From Platanthera guangdongensis (lineage: Eukaryota > Streptophyta > Magnoliopsida > Asparagales > Orchidaceae), in the NCBI GenBank assembly GCA_039583875.1, contig CM077162.1, positions 65,159,259-65,223,258 on the forward strand: a stretch of 64,000 nt of DNA, written 5' to 3'. Made by a program: the position numbers and the translations under genes. Shown one piece after another: positions 1 to 10,286 of the stretch. The notes beneath the pieces are model-generated. The model had not been told where the DNA came from, did no database searches, and saw only the letters and a list, made by a program, of their open reading frames with translations. Within the stretch, counting starts at the first letter, position 1. Every line of letters starts with the position of its first letter.

Positions 1-1710
1 ACAGTCACATTCAAGAAAGTAGCCTTTGTGGAAGGACTGAAGCACAATTTAATCAGTATCAGTCAACTATGTGATGAAGGCTACCAAGTGACCTTCAGCA
101 AATCCTTATGCAAGATCAAATCAGAGGACAACACAACTGTGTTGATAGGTAAAAGGAAAGATAACATCTATCTTGCAGATTTTCTTTCAACCAAGGTAGA
201 TATTTGCTTGTTTAACTGTATTTGTAGACCTAATGAATTATGACATAGGAGACTAGGGCATATAAACCTTAGAACCATTGTTAGGCTATCCAAGGACAAC
301 CTTGTTAGAGGACTACCTTCTGGCCCCTACAAGAAGGAAGGACTCTGCAAGGCTTGTCAATTAGGCAAGCAAACCAAAAATAGTTTCAAGTCACTTAATA
401 AGAGTGATTCACCTAGGATTTTGTATCTGTTACACATGGATCTTTTTAGACCCATTACAGTACAAAGCTTGGGAGGGAAATCTTATACTTTAGTGGTTGT
501 AGATGACTTCTCTAGATTCACATGGGTTCTCTTTTGAGGAAGAAGTCTGATAACTTTAAGTGTTTGACAGAGTTTCTCAAATGCATACATATTGAGTTCA
601 ACACTCACATTGCCCTAATCAGAAGTGATCATGGGACAGAGTTTGATTCTCTTCTTATGCAAGAGTTCTGTCAGAGTGAAGGGATCAGGCATACTTTCTC
701 AGCTCCTAGAACTCCTCAACAAAATGGGGTAGCTGAAAGGAAAAAATAGAACCCTTATTGAATCTGCTACTACATTGTTATCAGATGCTCACCTTCCTCT
801 ATCCTTTTGGGCAGAGGCAGTGAACACCTCCAACTATGTGTTGAATAAAAGTTTAATACATAAACTGAAGGGCAAGACTCCCTATGAATTACTCAAAGTG
901 AAGAAACCTAAAGTAGATTACTTCAAAATCTTTGGTTGTATTTGCTACATTCACAATAATGACAAGAGATACATAGCAAAATTTCAAGCTAAAGCTGATG
1001 AAGGAGTGTTTCTGGGATACTCCATGATCAGTAAAGCTTATAGGGTGTATAATAAATCAACTCTTAAAATTGAAGAATCTGTTCATGTATCTTTTGATGA
1101 GACTAACATGACATACAAGGAGAAAGAGATTTCTACCATAAGCTCTTTGAAGGTTCCACCATTGTGTGAGTCTTTGGATGGACTGAACCTTACCCAAGAG
1201 GTATCACACCATCCCACTCCACAGGATGCTGAAGATAGTGATGAGGAAAGTCAAGAGGAAGTGGCTAAACTTCCCCCAATAGCCAGTATCATTCCCCAAG
1301 AGGAATTAAATACTGAAGCTGTTGCTCAACCAACTCAACCAACTGATCTTGTCACACTTAGAGATCACCCCAGATCTCAAGTGATTGGAGACATCTCAGT
1401 AGGTGTACAGACAAGGTATCAACTCAACCAAGACTTGATGCATGCCTGTTTTCTCTCTCAAATTGAACCTCTCACCATACATGCGGCAGAGCAAGATCCC
1501 CACTGGAGCATTGCAATGCAAGAGGAACTCAATCAGTTTGAGAGATGTAGAGTTTGGGATTTGGTTTCAAGACCCCATAACTACCCAGTTATTGGAACTA
1601 AATGGGTCTACAAGAACAAGTTGGATGCTCAAGGCAACATAGTGAGGAACAAGGCTAGGCTTGTTGCTCAAGGCTACAGACAAGAGGAAGGAATAGACTA
1701 TGACCAAACC
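1..1710 (+). pseudogene. SIRE-type Ty1/copia pol fragment (pre-integrase, integrase, start of RT)
   Basis: Partial copia polyprotein entering from the left edge. In order it shows the end of the pre-integrase region, the integrase zinc-binding pair (CKACQLGK, near 345-370), an integrase core with the SDHGTEF block (near 625) and [10 protein letters not shown] (near 715-745), the long linker to RT, and the first RT block (GTKWVYKNK, near 1590). It stops abruptly near 1710, where the sequence changes to antisense Tat gag. It is broken by a TGA at 241-243 in place of a conserved Trp, a one-base deletion near 533, and an extra A near 740. It aligns with 6886-8596 of SIRE-A with only about seven substitutions and one indel by eye. 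The first and third defects are shared with SIRE-A; the deletion is its own. It cannot make a working protein. Confidence 0.9.
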
Positions 1711-2614
1711 TTCTTCCCTTTCTTGAGTGAGATGAGAAATATTTGTGAGGAGACCTCAGAGGCTGCTTGTCAGAAGGATATTTCTCTGATATAAGCTTGG
1801 AGACGAAGCCTGGGTTGCTCTTTTCTCCTCGAATGTATGAGTTGGATATGACAATCAACTCTTGGTTCGTTCTCGGTGCTCGGACATTGGCTTCAAACTT
1901 GAGCGGCCCTTCACAAAGACCGTGGATAAGAGACACTCGGTACACTTCTTGACCAACAATCTCGATGTCCAAGATTTCTCTCTGGAATCGATCAACGAAA
2001 TGAGACCAAGTCTCGTTCTCATGTTGCTTGATCTCAAAGAGGGCTTCTGGACCACCCTTTCTCTTAGTTGAAGTAGAAAATCTGAGAAAGAACTCCCTTC
2101 TTAGATCAGCAAAGGAAGTTATGGACTGAGAGCGAAGACCATAGAACCAATCCCTCACTTGTCCATCAAAGGTTGTCACAAGGAGCTTGCACTTGGTTGC
2201 ATCTGAAAGTGTTTTGAGAGCAACAACTTATTCAAAAGCTTGAAGATGCTTCACTGGATCAGTCTCTCTAGTGTAGATTGGTAACCAGGGCTCTCTGAAA
2301 TTAGCTGGAGTAGGTTCATGATGAACATTCTCTGTAAATGGCCAAGGCTCTTCCTGCTCTCCTACAAAATAAGGATAAAAGAGAGCATAAGTTGCAGCTG
2401 CAAAAGGAGGAGGAGGATAGAAAGGAAAAGCTACTGCAGGAGGAGCAACGGCAGGGGCTGATGGGTAAGGATGACTTCCCTGAAAGTTGAGAAATCTTGC
2501 AGGACTTCCCCGGGCTACTTCCCGGAAGAAGTTTCGACGAGCTGCAAACTCTTCATCTTGAGGTCTCAAAGGGGCTGCAGGACCTTGCGGAAAGGTTGTT
2601 GTATAAGGAGGATA
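1711..2614 (-). pseudogene. Tat-type Ty3/gypsy gag, downstream part (Tat-A)
   Basis: Minus-strand gag of a Ty3/gypsy element, read from 2614 down to 1711. It starts inside a Pro/Ala-rich leader and runs into the capsid-like retrotransposon gag domain: a DPVKHLQAFE block near 2240, VRDWFYGLRS near 2130, and an FLRFSTS block near 2070. The same landmarks occur in Tat-B gag at 55500-55600, so the Tat assignment is by comparison inside this window. One in-frame TAA at 2228-2230 breaks the ORF. The frame continues across SIRE-A into 15343-15231 on the same strand, so this is the right-hand part of one gag that was split by that insertion. The end at 1711 is a junction with a copia fragment, so zinc knuckle and pol are missing. 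Confidence 0.8.
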
Positions 2615-4551
2615 TGTTGGATCCCTAGTTGATTTGGGGTAGGTTCACTGACCTAGGATGTGACCCATCATGTATAGCCAGGGTCATTTTGTGTCCTAGA
2701 GTCTAGGTTAAGTCCTTAGGCTCAAATCCAGATGGACCAGCTTTCATCAAGACCCTCAGAGACTCCAGACTCACAAGTTTTCAAGACTAAGTAAAGTGAG
2801 TTCGGCATTCGTCGAACTCAGCTCGACGAAAGGAGTTATGCGCTCGATGATTGTGAGACAATTCTTAGTGCTGAGCTCGACTACCTATGTTCTCTGTTCG
2901 ACGAAAACTCAGTTTCTACTTCAAGCCAAAGTCAGGAGAACTTCAAATTTTTCTAAGTCCAGCTTCATGCTTCGGTCGACGAATTATATTCTGAGCTCGA
3001 CGAACTTGGACCTCAAGTTCATAGCTTCTCAGGTCGACGAAGTCAGCTTCTCAGGTCGACGAATGCTATTCTCTACTCGACGATTTCTGGACTCAGAGAA
3101 TCTGTGTCGACACTTAGGGTTTGTGTCGACACCAGATAGTTTGTGTCGACACCAGGATTTCAGTCGACACCAACTTATGTCGACACCAGGATTTCAGTCG
3201 ACACCAACTTATGTCGACACTAGAGTATTTGTGTCGACACCAAGATCAATCTGTCAACACCAACTTTTGTCGACACGGCATTTCAGCAGATGTAGGATAT
3301 TTTGTCTAAGTCCAGAACTTTTCTTAGGTCGACAAATTTGGTTCTCAGCTCGACGAATGAAGACTGTCTATCAGATGAAAGAAGATTGTCTGGTCGACGA
3401 ACTCTATCAAGCTCAGCTCGACGAACTCAAGCTCAGCTCGACGAACACAAGTTCAGCTCGATGAATTGTGTTCTTTGTTCGACGAATCCAGATTAGGTTT
3501 TCTTCAAGGTTACCGTCTCGTTTCTTGGCGCTGATTCCTGAACATTTAATGTCAGATCTTCTCAGAATGTTACCGTTAGAACGCGCATTAACTATGGACG
3601 ATTACATGCCGTTTTTTCCATGGGACAGATAGGAAAGTCATTGATTGCTGATTCTTTCCAAGGCCGACTGTAATTACTGCTCGACATTCAAAAGTTTGAA
3701 GATTCCTCAGTAAAAAAGAGAGGGATACTCAGAGACACAGATAGAGAACAGAATCAAGCAGAGTTCAAGAATTACAGTACAGAAAATACTCAAAAGTTGC
3801 AGAAGAACAAACATTCTCAAAGCTAAAGTTTTTGACTGCAATCAGCCTTGACCAGAGGACTTTTGGAGAAGAAGAAGAACAATTAAATTCAATCAAGAGT
3901 ATTCTTCTCTCTATTTACAGGATAACTTAAAAGGACAACATTAAATCAATCTGTCAAAGATGTTCCTGAAGCAGTTCTGGTCCAGGCATTCTAGGTCATT
4001 GAAGGCCTATCACCCTGAAGCAGTGCTCCAGCATTCCTGACCAATTCAAGACCTCAGGGGGAGAAAAAGCTACTACATCAATCCACAAGTCTTCTCTCTG
4101 ACTGTTGACAGAGAAGACACTATCACCCTCTCTAATTCCTGTACAGGGTTTTAAATCACTTCAAAATTATTCTGGTTGCAAGTCTCCTTCCAAAAGACTT
4201 GAGGGTTTGGTTTTTGGGGACCTGATCAAAACCCATTAGTGCCCAGGACACCTGATCAACTCATCCTGTAGTGGATTCCTACCTAGGGTGGTAGAAGAGT
4301 GGATGTACCCAGATTGGTTGGGGAACCACTATAGCTCCTTGTGTCTTCTGGTTGCTTATTTTCTTTTATTTTCTGGCTGTGGTTTGTGATTGTTCTGTGA
4401 TTGCTTTTTTTAGTTAGTTGTTGTGTTTACTTTATGTTATTTGCTTCCCTGTTCACTTAGGTATACAATAATAGTTGTAAAACGTTTTTAGCAAGCACCA
4501 TACTCTATTCACCCCCCCTCTAGAGTATATCAGATCTAACCTACACTTTCA
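2615..4551 (+). repeat. 5' LTR of SIRE-A
   Basis: 1937 bp, starting TGTTGGATCC and ending CTTTCA, directly followed by the primer site. It is paired with 13269-15230. The first 900 bp hold the dense inverted-repeat arrays described separately. The last 100 bp have a C-run and CTCTAGAGTATAT, the same type of end as in SIRE-B and SIRE-C LTRs. I saw no convincing TATA box. Apparent open frames of more than 200 codons across 2796-3464 come from the repetitive array and are not genes. Confidence 0.93.
2803..3490. repeat. TCGACGAA / GTGTCGACAC motif array in SIRE-A 5' LTR
   Basis: Roughly 17 copies of CTCGACGAA or GGTCGACGAA and close variants are spread over this stretch. A central block near 3108-3290 has about ten copies of the perfect palindrome GTGTCGACAC or variants, spaced about 18-20 bp. 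The same array is in the 3' LTR at 13455-14165. TTCGTCGA and TCGACGAA are reverse complements, so sites occur in both orientations. Many differences between the two LTR copies fall in CG dinucleotides inside the motifs, as expected for methylated cytosine decay. Confidence 0.9.
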
Positions 4552-4553
4552 AT

Positions 4554-4564
4554 TGGTATCAGAG
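4554..4564 (+). other. Primer binding site (initiator Met tRNA) of SIRE-A
   Basis: TGGTATCAGAG lies two bases after the 5' LTR end. This is the standard plant primer site complementary to the 3' end of initiator methionine tRNA, used to prime minus-strand DNA synthesis. Confidence 0.92.
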
Positions 4565-4679
4565 GGAGGTTGGTTAAAATATCACACCTCAGTGGTTGCG
4601 CAGGCTAACACCTGAACCCAAAGATCCCTATAGTTAGATCTATTTTAAGTTTGTGGTTAGATTTATTTCTTCACAGAAC

Positions 4680-6371
4680 ATGGCCCAAAACAAAGATTAT
4701 GCTAGCACCAGACCTCCAGTGTGCAATCTATCTAAGTTTGCACTTTGGAAGGCAAGGATTAGACTGTACATGAACTCTATTGATGAAGACATTTTCAATT
4801 CTGTTTTGACAGTGTGTCCAAGACCTCCAGAAAATACAAGTACAAGTGTTGTTCCACCTCCATCAGGAACAAATGTAGAAATCAAGAAATGGAAAGTGGC
4901 AGATGCTAAGGCAATGAATATTTTAGCCCAGACTATGTCTGATGAAATATTCCAAAAGGTAGCTGAATGCAACTCAGCAAAGGACATCTGGGACAAGTTA
5001 TTTGAGATAGTCTCGGGATCTGCTGATGAGAGAAAAGATAGAAGATCTCATCTCATAACCCAGTATGAGAACTTCAAGAAAGGAGAAGCTGAGTCAGTAG
5101 CAGATATGTATAATAGACTCAGCCTTATAGTCAATGAACTGAAGACTTTGGACAAAGAGATCTCATTGACTGAGCTAAATGATAAAATCCTAATGTGCTT
5201 CCCAAGCACTTGGGACTCAAGGATCTGGCCAATCAAGGATGCCAGAAGTCTAAATGAGATCACAACTGAAGCTCTCTTGGGCACGCTCAAGTCTTATGAG
5301 CTGCTCATCAAGAATAGAGAAGAAGAGCAGAAGGCTGCCTCACCAGCTACAAGAAAAGAAAAATCAATAGCTTTCAAAGCCACTGAAGATCAGCCTGAAG
5401 ACAAGGTCACAGGCAATGAAGAGTTGCTAAGCCTACTGGCCAAAAGATTTTACAAAATGGCCAGGAAAGATTTCAGGAAAAAGTCTGGCAGAGGGCATGA
5501 CAAGCCAATGTATGACAAATCAAATAACAAAGAGATTATTTGTTTTGGATGCAGGAAACCAGGCCACATGGTGTCTGACTATCCAGAAAATCAGTATAAG
5601 GATAGAAAGCACAGGAAAGAAAGAAGAAAAGACAAAGACTTCAGGAAGAACAGCAATGACAAACCCTCCTCCAGCAAGAACAAACACACCAAGAAGGGGT
5701 TTGTAGCTGAAACTTGGAGTGAGACAGAAGAAGAATCTGAAGCTTCATCCAGCTCCAGTGATGATGAAGATGATGCTGAAGAAAAAGAGTTCTGCATGAT
5801 GTCTATCAATGCCTCTCAACAAAATTCTGATGCAGAAGAGTCAGAATCAGAATCAGAAACTCAATTTGAAGAGGACCAGGTAATAAGTTCTTTCGATTTT
5901 AATTCCGAGGACTTCAAGTGTGAGTTTAAAGCACTGTGTTTATATTTACTAAGATCTGAGAAGGAAATCATTTCCCTCAGAAATTAGCTATCTGAACACA
6001 GCTCTTTAAAATCAGAAAACCTCAAACTCTCTGAGGAGTTGGAGTGCTGTAGGGAGCAGATAGCCTCACTGAAAAGTTAACTATCAGAGGCCAAGAAGTT
6101 TGAAGAATCCCTCAATGTGAGAAGTATCAAACTAATGGACATCACAAGCATAGTAAACTCAAGATTTAATAGTACACTGGGCTTGGGTGCTTCATCCAGC
6201 CAACCTATAGTATTATCAACCCTAATTAAATTTATATCTGATAAAGGGAAGGGAGTTGTGGAGGTAGCTAGGAAGAATTCTGATCTACCTAAGAAAACTA
6301 AAGTTCAACAGAAATTGTCGAACGAAGCTAGACGATCGTCGAATGAAGATCAACGATCTCAGGCTAAATAG
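4680..6371 (+). pseudogene. SIRE-A gag
   Basis: Nucleocapsid/capsid polyprotein of the copia element. The ATG at 4680 follows the primer site by about 115 bp and matches the start in SIRE-B at 26271. The capsid-like region covers roughly codons 1-230. A CCHC zinc-knuckle block (CFGCRKPGH) lies near 5540, followed by Lys/Arg-rich and then Ser/Asp/Glu-rich stretches. The final Cys of the knuckle is Tyr here (TAT, near 5580) but Cys in SIRE-B. In-frame stops occur at 5985-5987 and 6078-6080; reading continues in the same frame to 6371. A coiled-coil-like tail follows the acidic region. The two stops and the missing Cys make it a dead copy. Confidence 0.88.
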
Positions 6372-6500
6372 TCGAACTCAGGTCGACGATCTCTAAACCC
6401 TGAACTCTGGCACAGTCGATCTTCGAACGGAGCTCGACGATCTGACCCAAGATCGTCGAATTCAGCTCAGAGATCGTCGAACAGAGCTCAGAGTTTTGAA
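6319..6500. repeat. TCGTCGAA/TCGACGAT motif cluster in the gag-pol linker of SIRE-A
   Basis: Between the gag tail and protease, about eight copies of GTCGAAC, TCGACGAT and TCGTCGAA variants occur in 180 bp. The frame here codes for low-complexity Ser/Arg/Asn peptides. SIRE-B has the same kind of cluster in the same place (44195-44440) with different peptides but the same DNA motif. The rest of the linker, to about 6690, contains a conserved PPRRYH block and a TAA at 6692-6694 just before protease. Confidence 0.8.
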
Positions 6501-6696
6501 AACCCTTTCAAAGGCAAATCAAAGTTCAATCCTAGAGGTTCTACATCTCAATGGTTTAACCCTTATACTGAATGGATAATACCTCCTAGGAGATATCATC
6601 CTGAAGGTTATAAAAGTCAACCAGAGATGTCTTTTATTTCTGAATTCAAAGGTTATCAACCTAGGCCCAAGGTAAACTGGGTCAAAAACAAATAAA

Positions 6697-9600
6697 TTGT
6701 TTTATGTGCAGGTGAAGACCTATCCAACCTCAAACCAGCAATGGTATCTGGATAGTGGGTGCTCAAAGCACATGACAGGAAACAAGGACAATTTCACATC
6801 CTTCAAAGCCAAGCTTGGACCCAAAGTAATATTTGGTGATTCAAACTTTGGATTAACAAAAGGATATGGTGCAGTACAGATTGACACAGTCACATTCAAG
6901 AAAGTAGCCTTTGTGGAAGGACTGAAGCACAATTTAATCAGTATCAGTCAACTATGTGATGAAGGCTACCAAGTGAACTTCAGCAAATCCTTATGCAAGA
7001 TCAAATCAGAGGACAACACAACTGTGTTGATAGGTAAAAGGAAAGATAACATCTATCTTGCAGATTTTCTTTCAACCAAGGTAGATATTTGCTTGTTTAA
7101 CTGTATTTGTAGACCTAATGAATTATGACATAAGAGACTAGGGCATATAAACCTTAGAACCATTGTTAGGCTATCCAAGGACAACCTTGTTAGAGGACTA
7201 CCTTCTGGCCCCTACAAGAAGGAAGGACTCTGCAAGGCTTGTCAATTAGGCAAGCAAACCAAAAATAGTTTCAAGTCACTTAATAAGAGTGATTCACCTA
7301 GGATTTTGTATCTGTTACACATGGATCTTTTTGGACCCATTACAGTACAAAGCTTGGGAGGGAAATCTTATACTTTAGTGGTTGTAGATGACTTCTCTAG
7401 ATTCACATGGGTTCTCTTTCTGAGGAAGAAGTCTGATAACTTTAAGTGTTTGACAGAGTTTCTCAAATGCATACATATTGAGTTCAACACTCACATTGCC
7501 CTAATCAGAAGTGATCATGGGACAGAGTTTGATTCTCTTCTTATGCAAGAGTTCTGTCAGAGTGAAGGGATCAGGCATACTTTCTCAGCTCCTAGAACTC
7601 CTCAACAAAATGGGGTAGCTGAAAGGAAAAAATAGAACCCTTATTGAATCTGCTACTACATTGTTATCAGATGCTCACCTTCCTCTATCCTTTTGGGCAG
7701 AGGCAGTGAACACCTCCAACTATGTGTTGAATAAAAGTTTAATACATAAACTGAAGGGCAAGACTCCCTATGAATTACTCAAAGGGAAGAAACCTAAAGT
7801 AGATTACTTCAAAATCTTTGGTTGTATTTGCTACATTCACAATAATGACAAGAGATACATAGCAAAATTTCAAGCTAAAGCTGATGAAGGAGTGTTTCTG
7901 GGATACTCCATGATCAGTAAAGCTTATAGGGTGTATAATAAATCAACTCTTAAAATTGAAGAATCTGTTCATGTATCTTTTGATGAGACTAACATGACAT
8001 ACAAGGAGAAAGAGATTTCTACCATAAGCTCTTTGAAGGTTCCACCATTGTGTGAGTCTTTGGATGGACTGAACCTTACCCAAGAGGTATCACACCATCC
8101 CACTCCACAGGATGCTGAAGATAGTGATGAGGAAAGTCAAGAGGAAGTGGCTAAACTTCCCCCAATAGCCAGTATCATTCCCCAAGAGGAATTAAATACT
8201 GAAGCTGTTGCTCAACCAACTCCACCAACTGATCTTGTCACACTTAGAGATCACCCCAGATCTCAAGTGATTGGAGACATCTCAGTAGGTGTACAGACAA
8301 GGTATCAACTCAACCAAGACTTGATGCATGCCTGTTTTCTCTCTCAAATTGAACCTCTCACCATACATGCGGCAGAGCAAGATCCCCACTGGAGCATTGC
8401 AATGCAAGAGGAACTCAATCAGTTTGAGAGATGTAGAGTTTGGGATTTGGTTCCAAGACCCCATAACTACCCAGTTATTGGAACTAAATGGGTCTACAAG
8501 AACAAGTTGGATGCTCAAGGCAACATAGTGAGGAACAAGGCTAGGCTTGTTGCTCAAGGCTACAGACAAGAGGAAGGAATAGACTATGACCAAACCCTTG
8601 CCCCTGTTGCAAGGTTAGAGGCCATCAGGATATTCCTTGCCTATGCAGCTTACAAGAGATTCAAGGTCTACCAGATGGATGTCAAAAGTGCATTTCTGAA
8701 TGGAATACTTCAAGAAGAGGTTTATGTAGAACAACCTCCATGTTTTATCTCTCCAACTCAACCCTCTTTTGTTTTTAAATTGCATAAAGCTCTCTATGGT
8801 TTAAAGCAAGCTCCAAGAGCTTGGTATGAGATCATAGCAAGCTTTCTTTTAGAGCATGAATTTATAAGAGGAACCATAGATAAAACACTTTTCACTAGAC
8901 ATCATAAGGACCAAACCTTGTTAGTACAAATTTATGTGGATGACATTATTTTTGGGTCCACTGATCCCAAATTGTGCAAGAGGTTTGCTGACCTCATGCA
9001 TTCAAAATTTGAGATGAGTAACATGGGTGAGCTTTCCTACTTCCTTGGTCTCCAAGTGAAGCAGCTCCCAGATGGTATCTTTCACTCCCAAGCTAAGTAT
9101 GCTAAAGAGCTTATCAAAAAGTTTGGGATGGGTGATGCTTCAGGGATGTAAAACCCCATGGCTACAAATGTTGTTGTGGATTCTGATGCAGCAGGGAAAC
9201 CAGTGGATCAGAAAAATTATAGGGCAATTGTTGGAACCCTATTATACCTAACAGCAGCAGACCTGATATAATGTTTGTCACATTCCTTTGTGCTAGGTTC
9301 CAAGTGAACCCTAAAGAATCTCACCTTATTTTCCTAAAAAGAATTTTGAGATATATAAAGAGTTGCCCTAATCTAGGACTCTGGTATCTTGTAGAGTTAG
9401 AGTTTGAGTTAACTGGATAGTCACATGCTGACTATGCTGGATGTAGAGTGGACAGGAAAAGTACCTTTGGAACATGCCAGTTCCTTGGTATGAGACTTGT
9501 CTCCTGGTTTTGTAAAAAGCAGACATCTATGTCTACATCAACTGCAGAAGCAGAATACATGGCTGCTGGTAGTTGCTGTTCACAGATGCTATGGATATAA

Positions 9601-9885
9601 AACCAACTCTTAGATTATGGTGTCAACTTAAATAATTCAACATTATTTTGTGATAATACTAGTGCTATTGCTATAGCACAGAATCCAGTTCACCATTCTA
9701 GGACTAAACATATTGAGATAAGACATCATTTCATTAGAGATAATGTGGACAAAAAGAAAATTAACTTGATCCACATTCCTACTGATCTACAAAGAGCAGA
9801 TATTTTCACCAAGCCATTGGATGAGAAAACCCATCTGTTCTTTATAAATCAACTGGGAATGATTGATGGAGAAGAGTTAACCTAG
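6697..9885 (+). pseudogene. SIRE-A pol (protease, integrase, RT, RNase H)
   Basis: Ty1/copia-order polyprotein. The protease active site DSGCSKHM is near 6751. The integrase zinc region is near 7130-7260, and core blocks near 7320, 7515 (SDHGTEF) and 7605 supply the D, D and E positions. RT runs from about 8480, with the catalytic YVDD block at about 8932-8946. The RNase H blocks ADYAGC (near 9430) and the KHIEIRHHFIRD-type block (near 9710) end the protein at TAG 9883-9885. Disabling changes: TGA at 7126-7128 for a conserved Trp, one extra A near 7625-7632, a frame loss with TAA near 9149-9151, and several stops in RNase H. RT itself is an open frame of nearly 500 codons (7661-9151). Confidence 0.92.
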
Positions 9886-9897
9886 TTTATGTCTGCA

Positions 9898-10165
9898 TTC
9901 GACGAATTTTCCAGAGTTTGTCGAACGGAGTTCGACGAATTAGGGAAAGTTTGAGAGATTCTCGTCGAACGGAGATCGACGAATTCTCTGTGTGGGGAAA
10001 CAATTTTCGTCGACTAGCGATCGACGAACTTTGCTTCAAGAAGACATTTCGTCGAACGGAGATCAACGAACTGTTTTCGATTCTTCTGGATGAGAACGAC
10101 GAATTATCTGTCTATAATTTATTTCGTCGAGCTCAGTTCGAAGAATTTTTCCTTTTCGTGGAATG
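9898..10165. repeat. TCGACGAA motif cluster between pol and the extra ORF of SIRE-A
   Basis: About twelve alternating GTCGAACGGAG and ATCGACGAA variants lie in this spacer, so the two orientations of the motif alternate every 20-35 bp. A long open frame runs through the cluster (from 9918) into the extra ORF, but its peptide is just the repeat translated. SIRE-B has the equivalent cluster at 47846-48110, with a different reading frame. Confidence 0.85.
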
Positions 10166-10286
10166 GAGTTTGTCGATTCATATTCTGAAAATCCTATATC
10201 TAGGTTTTCTTCGACCTCCGTCCCGCGCTTTCAGTTCCTTTGCTCTTGATCGCCGTTTCACTCTGTGTTTTTCTTGCAGGACATCA

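Noticed and set aside
2796..3464. Open frames of over 200 codons in both SIRE-A LTRs (also 13523-14203)
   Set aside because: They are translations of the short-motif array, lack any recognisable domain, and exist twice only because LTRs are copies.
6672..6711. Forty-nt GT-AG interval at the SIRE-A gag-pol boundary, with a 39-nt counterpart in SIRE-B (44621-44659)
   Set aside because: Splice-like ends are conserved, but 39-40 nt is below the usual minimum for plant introns, and the interval codes part of a conserved linker. A conserved TAA near this point is more simply the gag-pol boundary stop.
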